From Daphnia carinata (lineage: Eukaryota > Arthropoda > Branchiopoda > Diplostraca > Daphniidae): a stretch of DNA of 64,000 nucleotides. Numbering within the stretch: the first letter of the stretch is position 1; each line of letters begins with the position of its first letter. Positions 10,920 through 20,339 of the stretch are shown here, one piece after another. The stretch spans positions 1 to 64,000 of the forward strand of contig NW_026712518.1 in assembly GCF_022539665.2 (NCBI RefSeq). The letters are read 5' to 3'. A program made the translations under genes and the position numbers. Under the pieces are notes generated by a model, which worked only from the letters and a program-made list of their open reading frames with translations, searched no databases and was not told where the DNA came from.

Positions 10920-12005
10920 TACCATTTAGATAGTAAGCGACTTGCGTATTCTACTGGTGTTTTGGTTCTCTTGAAGGGCTGTGTTAGTACTCCTCCTCTG
11001 TCGTAACTGAATGCATCCGGAAAAATTTCCATCGCCAAATTTGTTGTTTAGATGGTCTAGCTCTGTAGCTGATGTAAGTGCCTCATTCAAAGCATTGAAA
11101 CTCTAAACCTGATACGTTCCTCAAATGAAAGGAGTTTCATTCTTTGTTAACGAGATGAGTTAACGTGCGATGGCTGTAAAATGCTGGATGTGACGTTGAT
11201 AACGGGGGCACAATCCCAGGAAGCCTTCCACCCGGTTAATTTAGGTTACTGTAGAGTGACTATGTGCCTCTACAGTAACTACCGTACTCTATGTGTGACT
11301 ATTGCTAGAGATGGAAAATTTTAATGGCCTCCATTTTTTCAAAATCAGGATCTACACTGTCTTTGGTAACAACTTGCCCAAAAAATTTAAATGTAATGTG
11401 TTAATGTGTGTCCAAAAATTTCATGTCTCTCAGCCAATAAGTACTTTGACTATTTGAGTTTCACGCTTCCTTTCCCAAGGCGATCCAGAACTGAGCGTAG
11501 TCGTTCCAAGTGTGCTTAAACCGTTGCCGATAATATGTTCAAGCCATCTAGGTACACGATACAACCCGTACATCTATCGTAGTTTGTTTTAAAAGGCTGC
11601 CTTAGATCTATCCTACTCGGCGACTGAAACCAGTTGGTATCCGGATTGAAGATCCATGCTGAGCATAATTGTAGCCCTCTCCACGCGGCTCGGTATATCG
11701 GCTACGCGAGATTGGGGGTAAGAATCTCTTATTTCACGTCACTGCATTGCGCATACGGCAATCCACGCAGAAACGCCAAGTTCCGTCCTTCTACTTTGTT
11801 ATAACCACAGGAGAAGACCAAGTATTGTCAGGGTATACCATTATTATCTGACACAACATTCCTTCCCCCTGCTTTTGAGTCACGATTCGGTCTTTCCTAG
11901 CAATTCTATAAGGCACCTGGTGAATTGGATGGTTAATTCCCGCATATATATCATGTTCTACCAATGTGTAGTGTCCCAAATCTTTTTCACTTAAAACCAA
12001 ACAGC
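10920..12005 (-). pseudogene. Gypsy reverse transcriptase/RNase H remnant, second lineage
   Basis: The segment from 12000 down to 11791 reads LGHYTLVEHDIYAG and ends TWSSPVVITK, the conserved entry to Gypsy RT. Broken frames continue with WRFCVDCRMRNAV, a SGYQL segment, and GFLGLCPRYQRHIQHFTAIA near 11200, the RT-RNase H connection. It is more divergent from G1 than the flanking fragment and is a separate element. An 12 bp perfect hairpin lies at 11245-11279. Confidence 0.65.
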
Positions 12006-12433
12006 TAAAGGAATCTTAAAGAATTTCCAGCACCTCACTTCTTTGATCTTTCTGTAGGTTTTTCCAATTCTGGGTTTCCAATTATTTAATAATTTTTTAA
12101 TTTTGTGAGTCGCGGTACCCGTTTCTGAGGCTTTGCCAGATTGTTGTACTTTCCAGCCTATTTAAATTCTTCTACAGTTCCCAATGACACACCATTTTTC
12201 AGCAAACTAATTTTGAAGACTGGCTACAAGAATATTTTCTAGTCAGCCCGAACAAGAGCGTGGCTCGTAGACAGGTTTGTAACGGCCGTAAGTGAATCCG
12301 AACGAAAACAAACATCTTCCATTTTGTTACAAACGTTTGCTCAAACTTAAGCGGTACGATGACTGGATACTAACACCGTATATTCAGATTTTCTATACTG
12401 CGAATGGAGATTGCTGTGAGCGAAAAATCACCC
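12006..12433. other. No gene recognised
   Basis: Sequence between opposing remnants of Gypsy (minus) and BEL (plus). Nothing identifiable. Confidence 0.4.
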
Positions 12434-12469
12434 ATTTTGGAAAGTTGGTGCTCCGTTTGATAATTAAAC

Positions 12470-12840
12470 CGTATGAGTCAATGGAAGGTTCGAGATTGTC
12501 GGCGTCATCATCTTCGGCAACCGCGCCTCCAAGGAGCCGACCAACATCATAGAAGAGAACCGCCGAGAAGACGGTACATTGGAGATCTCGTGTATGCAAC
12601 GGTAGAACCCACACATCCACCCACACACATCTTTCAAACTGCACCTTCTTCACATCTCCCTCGCTCACAAGAAAGTATTCCGGGAGATCTTTGCTGTGTC
12701 CCACCGGCAAACAAGAGGGAAAAGAATATCCAAGGGACATCAGTTGTACCATCGCTGGATGCACTGGATCCCCACACCACAATTTGCTTCGCGGCATTGA
12801 ACTCATCCAACTGAGGAAGCTAGCGGATCCAACTGCTCCA
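12470..12840 (+). pseudogene. BEL gag knuckle region (copy B)
   Basis: Broken frames contain YPRDISCTIAGCTGSPHHN and an upstream MEGSRLSA segment that match copy A gag at 8330-7990. The first Cys pair is degraded. Confidence 0.6.
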
Positions 12841-13159
12841 TTAGATCAACCATTGGCAGCAATCCTTTGACCTTAACCCTCTTCGAAACAGTAAAGTGAT
12901 TTCTAGATTGTACCGGTTCGTATTGGAGTTGGTGAAACATGAGTCATCATTTTCGGTTTCCTGGATACTGGAGGCAATTCTACGCTGAACAGGAGCGACG
13001 TAGTTGGGACTTGTTGAACCGTCTAAATTCATCAGCGTTGTCTCGTAGGATGAAGCCACGTCGAACGTTAAGACTTCCTTAGTAAATTTCGACCTCTCGT
13101 CTCGTGACAGCACAAGCAAGTTTGAAATCAAACACGCTTGCGCCGTTGGCAATTTAAAG

Positions 13160-13690
13160 GTGACGCCGAATTTGCCGATCGACCTTCTACAGTTGGTGTC
13201 CTGGGCACACCTACGTGGTATTGAAGTCCCGACCGTTCAACAGGAGGACGTAACCGTGTTGATAGTCATCGAAGTCGCAGAGGCCCATGATCATGAAGCT
13301 TTCATCAAGCCGACAGTTGGAACGATTTTTGTTTGGGTGGTGTTTGGATAGTCAAACGGGCCCCGCCACAGGATGGACGCCCGCTCATCGCTCGTTTGGT
13401 AACCGAGGAACGTCGCGAGGACCTTAACTAGTTAGTCAAGCAGTTCTGGCAACTTAACCTCAAGAACGTAGAAATAGAGCACCCCGTTCTATCCGAATAC
13501 AATCTACGTGAAAATCGCATCCTCGAATCTTCTGTAAAAATTATTAAGTAAACGGTATCAAATCGGCTTAATGTGAAAAGCAGATTAAGTAAAGCTTCCG
13601 AACACTCTTCTTCTGCATTGAAAAGGCTATACGCTTTTGGAAGATGTTTTCATCGAGACGATGACTTCGCCTGAAAATACGATACAGTGG
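13160..13690 (+). pseudogene. BEL protease/RT linker (copy B)
   Basis: The open segment 13160-13351 reads TPNLPIDLLQLVSWAHLRG then PTVQQEDVTVLI, aligned with copy A at 7270-7140. Further matches in shifted frames continue to about 13690. Confidence 0.65.
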
Positions 13691-14199
13691 TCAAAAAATA
13701 CATCCTTAGACACGTCAGAATCCTCACGACTCATTGGCACGGAAAGAGACGAAGAAGACGTGGTATTTATCGCACCATGGGGGCGTGAGCTCATCTAGCT
13801 CATCGACAAAAGTTCGTGCTATGTTCAATTGAGCTGCAGAGTTTCGTGGTACGTGTTAAAATGTAGTGCAGCAAGGGGCCGTTAGGTCTACAGCCAATAT
13901 ACAGTCTCAATCAAGCACTCAAGTGTGTCGGACCATTACTACAGTACGTCGATAAATTAAAATTTGCTTCGGGGAGCTACTTTCTCGTTAGCTTGCTCGG
14001 TGTACTCATACGTTTCCTGCGTTACCTCGTATTAGTCGGAGCGAACATCGAGAATCATGATTCAACTCCGAAGATAAGGCAATGATTCAACTCCGTCAAA
14101 CGGCCCGCCAAATGAAGGCTCGTCTTCAATTAGGCGGTTTCAACTTAACGAATTTGACATTATTTCGCAAGCACCAAATTCCCATCAGTAGTGACATTG

Positions 14200-14660
14200 A
14201 GAAAATGTATCATCAATTTTAGTTCCAGAAAAGGATCAAGATGCTTTTCGGTTTTTGTACCAGTCGCCTAGTAGTACGTCGCCACCCCTTACTTACAGAA
14301 TGTCAGTTCATGTCTTTGGAGCTGTATCGTCACAGTCGACCTGCTTGTTCACCTTGAACAAAACAGCTGAAGGCAACAAAACGAATTTTCCGGAGTCAGC
14401 TGTCAGCTTAACAACAAGTTTCTACGTCGACAACTATTTGGATTCGTTCAATTCGGCATAAGAGACAATCAAACGGGCCCGCCAGTTAAAGGAATTGCTA
14501 CAGCTGGGGGTATTAACCTCATTAAATGGTCTTCGTCGTCAAGAAAGGTTCTCACTGCTCATAAACCATTAGGACTAGCCAACCCAAAGCTGGACTTAGA
14601 CTTGGACAAATTGCCTATGGGTCGCGCCCTACGGATTCTTTGGGACAGTGAAATCGATGC
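14200..14660 (+). pseudogene. BEL reverse transcriptase (copy B)
   Basis: Segment 14255-14461 carries PPLTYRMSVHVFGAVSS and TSFYVDNYLDSF, the RT palm with the same YVDN variant as copy A. Just before it (14090-14160) is a displaced stretch resembling the sequence that should follow the YVDN motif, suggesting a local duplication or rearrangement. Confidence 0.7.
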
Positions 14661-14718
14661 TTCACTTTAATGTGGGAGAGAAAATTCAGTCGTTCCCACA
14701 CCTACTAAGATCAATTTT

Positions 14719-15196
14719 GTGGTAGCCACTGCTTGGATTTGTCGCTCCGGTGATGTTCGCCATGAAAATATTGACGCAAGAGGTATGGCGAGCCAAATTA
14801 GATTGGGACGAAGAGCTACCCGAGCCATTGAAATTTCTATTGCTAAGATGGTGTCAAAGTTTTTCAGGCTTAGAACACATCACAGCTCCTTGGTGCCTCG
14901 TTAAGGAAGATTATCCAATAACTCAACAGCTATACGATTTTGCCGACGTCAGTCAACTAGGATTTGGAGCAGTCGCTTCTGTGCGGACGTCAAACGCAAG
15001 TGAAAGAATAGACATATCTTTCATCATGGCCAAGACACATGTCGCACCGCTAAAACAACTCTCGATCCCTCGGCTCGAACTCCAAGGAGCTGTCGAAGCT
15101 TTTCACCTGGCCATAACAATAGATGAACCTGGATCTGAGTCAAACCATGTTTCATGTCGACTCCCAGACAGTTCTGAGATAGATCCCTTCCGCTAA
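14719..15196 (+). pseudogene. BEL RT thumb / RNase H (copy B)
   Basis: The 148-codon open segment from 14750 reads VWRAKLDWDEELPEPLK, then LYDFADVSQLGFGAV at the RNase H first acidic position, then APLKQLSIPRLELQGAV. This is the most intact part of copy B. Confidence 0.75.
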
Positions 15197-15744
15197 GGCC
15201 AAATATGAAGTGTTTGTGAGCAACAGAATTGGAAAGATTTTAATGAAAACCGATTGTCGATAATGGCGGCACGTACCAGGAATTCAGAATCCAGCAGACG
15301 TCTGCAGCAGAAGATTGGATCCCGACAACCTTTCTATTGTTGGAACCTTCACTATGGCCAACGCAGGATCATATCGAACAAAACGACCATCAAGATCCCG
15401 AAGTCCTCCACGTCTATACAACAAAGACCGAACCCAGTGACAACGTGATCGACAAGTGTGTGGAATATTATTGAAACAAAGTGCGCCTTGAACGAGTGCT
15501 TGCGTGGTGTTGCCAGTTGAAACTGAAATAGCTCTTGCAATGTGCATTCGACGTGCAAAAGAAGTGGCATACCCGGAATATTTGTCGTTTTTAAAAAAAT
15601 GGAAAGGAATTCCAGTTTGTTGATAAACAACAACTAATGCTGTGGGTGGTCGAATTGGTCAAGCACATGTCGGCTATGTGACAAGATATCCAGTGATTCT
15701 GTCCCCAGAAGAACATCACAAACTTAATCGTTTGGGATACACAC

Positions 15745-16420
15745 GTGCCAAATTACCACATTAAAGCTGACCGCTTGTTGTGCGAGCTACGAACGATGTA
15801 CTGGATAACCGCTGGACGGAGGGTAATTAAATCTCTACTCAACAAGTGTATTCCCTGCAAGCGAAGGAACACACAACCAATACCGCCACTCATGGCTCCA
15901 TTACCAGTTCATTGCATAACTCCATTCTTGCCCCCGTTTGCTCATACAGGATCTCTCGATTTTCCAGCATAAGGGTAAAGCCAGTCGTTGTGTATAGAGA
16001 TAATGGCACAAACCTTGTAGCTGGAGAAAGGAGTTGAACGAGGCAGACGAAGAGCTATAAAGGAACAAAGATTATCTCGAAGCACAACTTACCTGTCTAC
16101 ACATCGAGTGGCATTTTTTCTCCACCAAGTGGACCTCAATTTGGCGGAGTTTGGGAGAGATTCGTGCAATTTTGCAAAAGAGCTATGAAAGTGACCCTAG
16201 GGAATAGTGTCGTAAGTGATCAAGTCATGAATACTGCCGTGGCAGAGGTCGGGGCATTGCTTAACGCCCGGCCTCTAACTCATCTCAGCATAAAACGCGA
16301 AGATCCCGACCCTCTTACGTCGAGAGATCGTCGACCTCGATAATGTAAACATCTCAAAAAACCAGTTAGCACAAAGCCAGCTTATTGTGAACCACCACTA
16401 GAAAAGGTGGATTGCCGAGT
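15745..16420 (+). pseudogene. BEL integrase (copy B)
   Basis: Segment 15745-15972 has the zinc module end (TMYWITAGRRVIKSLLNKC, CKRR). The core follows in shifted frames with YRDNGTNLVAGE near 16000 and FGGVWERF near 16150. Stops and shifts make it inactive. Confidence 0.7.
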
Positions 16421-16422
16421 GT

Positions 16423-16719
16423 TTGCCGTTTCTCACCGAAAGGGAAAAATGGTTCAAGCATCACAAAAACATCGAAGTGATTGATCTTGTACTAGTAGTC
16501 GACCCATTAACTTCTCGAGGTCAGTGGCCATTAGGAAAGGTAGTCGAAATCTTACCAAGTGCCTCTGGCAATGTCGTGCGCGTCGTTGAAGTAAAGATTT
16601 CGGGCGCAAAAAATACCCTAACGCGCCCGGTAACACGGCTATGCGTGCTTTCAACGCGAAATGAAAAGGCACCCGAAGCGAGCCAGGTACCCACAGTGTC
16701 AAATCTGCCCACCCACTAG
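16423..16719 (+). pseudogene. BEL DUF5641 domain (copy B)
   Basis: The open segment has EREKWFKHHKNIEVIDLVL and GQWPLGKVVEILPSA, aligned with copy A (GQWPFGKVLEVIPS). It is followed by about 300 bp of non-coding sequence in the position of an LTR. Confidence 0.75.
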
Positions 16720-16999
16720 GGAGGGAAGGTCATCCAATGACCTCAGGAGACAATATACACGTGAACCTGTCTATGACTGCCCTCCAGTGAACCGCTCGGT
16801 AAGGCCACCCTTTCAGACATCGTCAAAACGTAGTGTGCAACACTGGCGTAAGATCAGTAGGAAGTTATCAACAATCAGCCACACTGGACTTTCTCAGTGT
16901 CTCCCAATTGTGCCTTTAAACGACGAAACTTTTTCGAACTATTAAGTGCTAGCGTCCTTTCCCTTCTGTGAACATTAACAAGTATGGTGTCGGTGGTCT

Positions 17000-17500
17000 T
17001 AACCTGTGAGAATGGAAGAAATCAACGATCGTAGTCGACAGAAACTCTTGTTCGAACTAAGCGTGTAGTGGAAAATTTTGATCGCGAAGAAAAGAAAGCT
17101 TGGGCATTGCTCACTCAACGTCCTTTAGATGTCACTGAAGTGAAAGACACGATAGTAGCCTTAAATTTTATTCGAAATCAAATGCAGGAAACGCTTTGCA
17201 AAAAAATCATGGTGATCGGCCCACCACGTGATTCCCTAAGGAAAGTTAAGTCACCCGAGACGACTCAAGGAGACAATCGACGACATTTTACTGGCGAAAA
17301 ACGAAGCCATCGACCACGTCTACAGGTACCAACCTGCGGTCCTACGTCTCGACGAGGAGTACGAAAAGAGGCAGCAAGACCTCGTGAACGTACACGTTCA
17401 CTTCAACAGCGAGAGAGAGACCCTGATGAGTGGATATATCTGGTCTCTCTTACGCACAGGTCGGGAAAAGGCGGCCGATGCTCCGTTACCATAATAGATC
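17000..17500 (+). pseudogene. BEL-type gag N-terminal fragment
   Basis: Broken frames: an ATG near 17012 opens MEEINDRSRQKLLFEL, then stops and shifts lead to EEKKAWALLTQRPLDVTEV and a coiled coil ending ERETLMSGYIWSLLRTGRE. The last part matches the gag at 2608-3258. Like that one, it lies some 300 bp beyond a DUF5641 end on the same strand, so both BEL copies are followed by a gag start. Confidence 0.6.
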
Positions 17501-17625
17501 TACAAGAGATCACACCAACAAGAGAGCGGGAACTTTTCGGGTTCGTTCCGAGACGGGACATGACCGATTCGAGACGAGGACGGTAGATACGTGGAAATAA
17601 TCATCGTGGTTACCGACACATCACT

Positions 17626-18910
17626 TCATCTGGAAGAAATCTTACTGGCGTCATAGCGAACATTCCTGAAAGACGTGGCCAACCTAGCGTCGTACTTAGA
17701 GAAACTACAGCTAATCAACAATTTGGAGGTGCTCCTGCCGGAAATTTTATTCCTTTTGGACAAACTGAACAATTTTCCGGAAGCCAACAATCCATTCTTC
17801 GCACAGCAGGCGAGGGCCATCAAGCCAATAATCCCGCAAACGGAAAAACAATTAAGACAAGCGCTGTTGTGCATACAAACGAACAACACACAACAACAAG
17901 CCACATCGATCCAACAAACATCGCCGCTGTCGGAAAACATTCCAAAGAAGAGAAGGACACGCAGAAGACACCGACGTTGCAGACAGTCAATCTGTCAATT
18001 CTACCCACAAATCCACCCCTCCAGCCAACCGGAAGAGATACTAGAGGGTATCAGTCAATTCAGAGTAGCATTCCAGAACTCCTCAGAATCCACAGCGAAC
18101 TTTGAAATTCCCCATATTTAATTCAAACATGGCTAGATCTTTATCGCCGTCACGTGCAGCTCCAGTCAATGACTTTTGAATTTTCAGACAAATCAGCATA
18201 CTTTTTCGCGTTTACAATTGCTTCTTTCTTTTTCGGGAAGTCCAATTTCTCCTTTTGACTCCTGGGTTGAGAACTTTGAAAGCATAGTTGAAGGGTAAGG
18301 ATGGTATGGAAGCTCAATGGTTGGGTATGGAAGCTCTTAAAGAAGCTTTACTCAACCATTTTCACGGGGATGAAAATGTTGATTTATATATTACAAAATT
18401 TAATAAGGCAAAACGTAAACCGGGCGAAAAAATTATAGATTATGCTCACCGTTTTCAAGCTATCTTTAAGAAAGCGTACCCTGTAGGCTATGCCGAGCGA
18501 TCCTTTTCGATTATTCTTATGCAGAAATTTATAGAAGGTTTGGATTCAAAATTGCAGGCTAAAGTAAGGTACAAGACATTTGGAGACTTTAACGCACAGG
18601 TTGCAGGGACAAACATTTATGCCGTTCGCCTAGAAGCTTTGGAATCAGACCGTGAAAAACATGAATTCGTTAGAGCGATTGATGAGTCAAAAGATGGGAA
18701 ACATTCGGAATTAAACAAACTTAAACAAATGATAATTCATCAGAAGGAAATAGTCAGTCATGCCGTTGCGAACATTCGTCAGGGAAATAAGACCGTAGAC
18801 ACTCCAAAATCTGAGAGGGATGAAATGAAAGATATACTACACGAGCTAACGCAGGCGGTAAACAACTCCAACTTGAGAAGAGGGATAATGTTTCATCTTC
18901 GGCGAGTGCC
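17626..18910 (+). pseudogene. G2 gag, 5' part
   Basis: A low-complexity Gly/Gln/Asn-rich N-terminal region (17640-18110) is followed, after a shift near 18290, by a retrotransposon gag domain in the open segment 18288-18910 (EALLNHFHGDENVDLYITKF, KPGEKIIDYAHRFQAIF, MQKFIEGLDSKLQ). The C-terminal part is a charged helix. The last codons recorded in this frame are LTR sequence of G1, because G1 inserted here. Confidence 0.7.
18907..18910. repeat. Target-site duplication TGCC (left)
   Basis: TGCC immediately precedes the G1 LTR start and is repeated at 29575-29578 directly after the other LTR, as produced by integrase. Confidence 0.85.
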
Positions 18911-19246
18911 TGTAGTGTGCATAATGTTAAGTTGATATTAAACAATGCACATAATCGTTTCACGTAAATGTATTAACTCCTGGCACAGCACGATACAAAT
19001 AAGCACTTGTATAAGTCACGGTGGTGTTACTCCTCCACGTCGCAACCGTGGGCGCGTCTTTTATAGATAACGCGGGATCGTGAGTTGTGACTCAAGGTGT
19101 GGACGTGGCTGCCTACGTGGCTGTAGACTTCCTTGGAAGCGTCGTGGGTGGTAAGTAGATGCTTGGGTGCCTCGTTGCCGTGCGTGGTAGGGGTGCGATT
19201 GTGATTGACAGCTCGCTGCACTGGAATAGGAGTTAGCCTCATCACA
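18911..19246 (-). repeat. G1 3' LTR
   Basis: 336 bp, TGTAGTGTGC...CATCACA on the plus strand, a direct repeat of 29241-29574. On the element strand it starts TGTGATGAGG and contains a TATA box, CTATAAAAG, at 19066-19058. Confidence 0.92.
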
Positions 19247-19260
19247 TTCCTCCCTCTTTT
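19247..19260 (-). promoter_or_regulatory. G1 polypurine tract
   Basis: The element strand reads AAAAGAGGGAGGA directly before the 3' LTR, the expected plus-strand primer. Confidence 0.7.
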
Positions 19261-19530
19261 AAAGAATTGGCTTGCCAGTTAATAAAAGGAGGGTGTTTTG
19301 TCAGAAGTGGGAATACATGGGGATAGATAGTGTGGGAATTTTGTAAACATGCCCTTTTTTACCTTTAACCGAAGAGTCGACCTATTTCTATTAATATTGG
19401 TGGATATTCTTAAGTTTGTTAGTAGGAGGGGTAAGTGAGGTATTTTCTTTTTGTAGATTTAGTTCACTTGTGGAGTCGATCGCGTTTGGTCTTTCTTCCA
19501 CTTGTTGTTGTTTGCGTTTGTTGTCTGAAG

Positions 19531-20037
19531 ATGATGTTAGATTTTGAAACCGTGGTGCGGTATCGTTCACAAGTTGATACCGCTCTGTGGGTGATGGAAC
19601 CTGTTATTTTCCATAGTCCGGATCTCGTTTATCGACGGCTCCAACCGGCTGATCGGGACCTTTTCTTCGATCTCTTCCGTCCGGCTCTGGCACTCCCGGA
19701 TGATCCGCCACGGGACTTCGGCTTCCAACGCGTGTGGATTGAAGACTATTATTATAAGTGAGTATTGTAGTTTCATTTCCTTTTTCCGATGATTATTTCT
19801 TGTTTCTTGTTAAGGAATCATCCTGGGTATGCCCGCTACTGCGATCTATACCCCATCCGCTTTGCTCGGATCCTGTGGTGGTTGGAGTCGGGGAAAGATG
19901 TTTATCATCCGACTTCCGGTTCCTCGTGGTTTGTGAAGGAGGTTCTCCACGAGGAGCGTGAGGGTTTGCTGATGTTGCAAGGCCTTTGCCATTATCTCCG
20001 CTCCCTTCGTGATGGTGATTTTCTTATTTCTGAGTGA
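19531..20037 (+). CDS. Antisense two-exon gene inside G1, unknown protein (149 aa)
   Basis: Exon 1 is 19531-19757 and exon 2 is 19815-20037; the 57 bp intron starts GTGAGT and ends TTAAG. Joining them keeps one frame of 149 codons ending in TGA, starting at the double ATG (MMLDFETVVRYRSQ). The exon junction reads YYYKNHPGY. The protein is rich in Trp, Tyr and acidic residues (VWIEDYYYK, ILWWLESGK, VKEVLHEEREGLL), has no signal peptide or zinc motif, and I do not recognise a family. It lies on the strand opposite to G1, between the env stop and the polypurine tract, with an AATAAA at 20300-20305 close to the env stop, so the two transcription units converge. Transcription could start antisense from the 3' LTR, which is inference. 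The preserved intron means it was not simply copied from spliced mRNA of its own. Alternatively it is a fortuitous ORF with a chance splice pair. Confidence 0.6.
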
Positions 20038-20299
20038 CCTGTTATTTTGATGTTTTCCTTTCTTTTTGATGTTCTTGATGAAATACAGTACTTTGTTATT
20101 CGCAAAATCTTGTTCGTGAACTGTCTCAATCATGCTTGTCATATATGGTGGATGGGTAAGGGAAAAGGTAGGTGTGTTAGTAGTTGTGTCTACTTATTTG
20201 GTTACGTATACTTAATATGGAGGGAAAAGATATAAAATTTTAGTATTGAAAAGGTATTTTTTGAGTTTTATTTGCTTTGTTTTATCTAAGTTTTTTATG

Positions 20300-20305
20300 A
20301 ATAAA
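20300..20305 (+). terminator. AATAAA poly(A) signal for the antisense gene
   Basis: AATAAA about 260 bp after the stop of the antisense ORF and before the convergent env stop. Confidence 0.4.
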
Positions 20306-20339
20306 ATTTACCTTTACCGAATGGGAAACAGTCATCTAA

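Larger units (their letters stand above)
12434..16719 (+). mobile_element. BEL/Pao LTR retrotransposon, heavily decayed (copy B)
   Basis: Plus-strand counterpart of copy A with gag knuckles, protease/linker, RT, RNase H, integrase and DUF5641 in order. It shares specific strings with copy A, such as PTVQQEDVTVLI, RDISCTIAGCTGS and the YVDNY variant of the RT motif, so both belong to one family. Frames are broken throughout. Confidence 0.85.
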
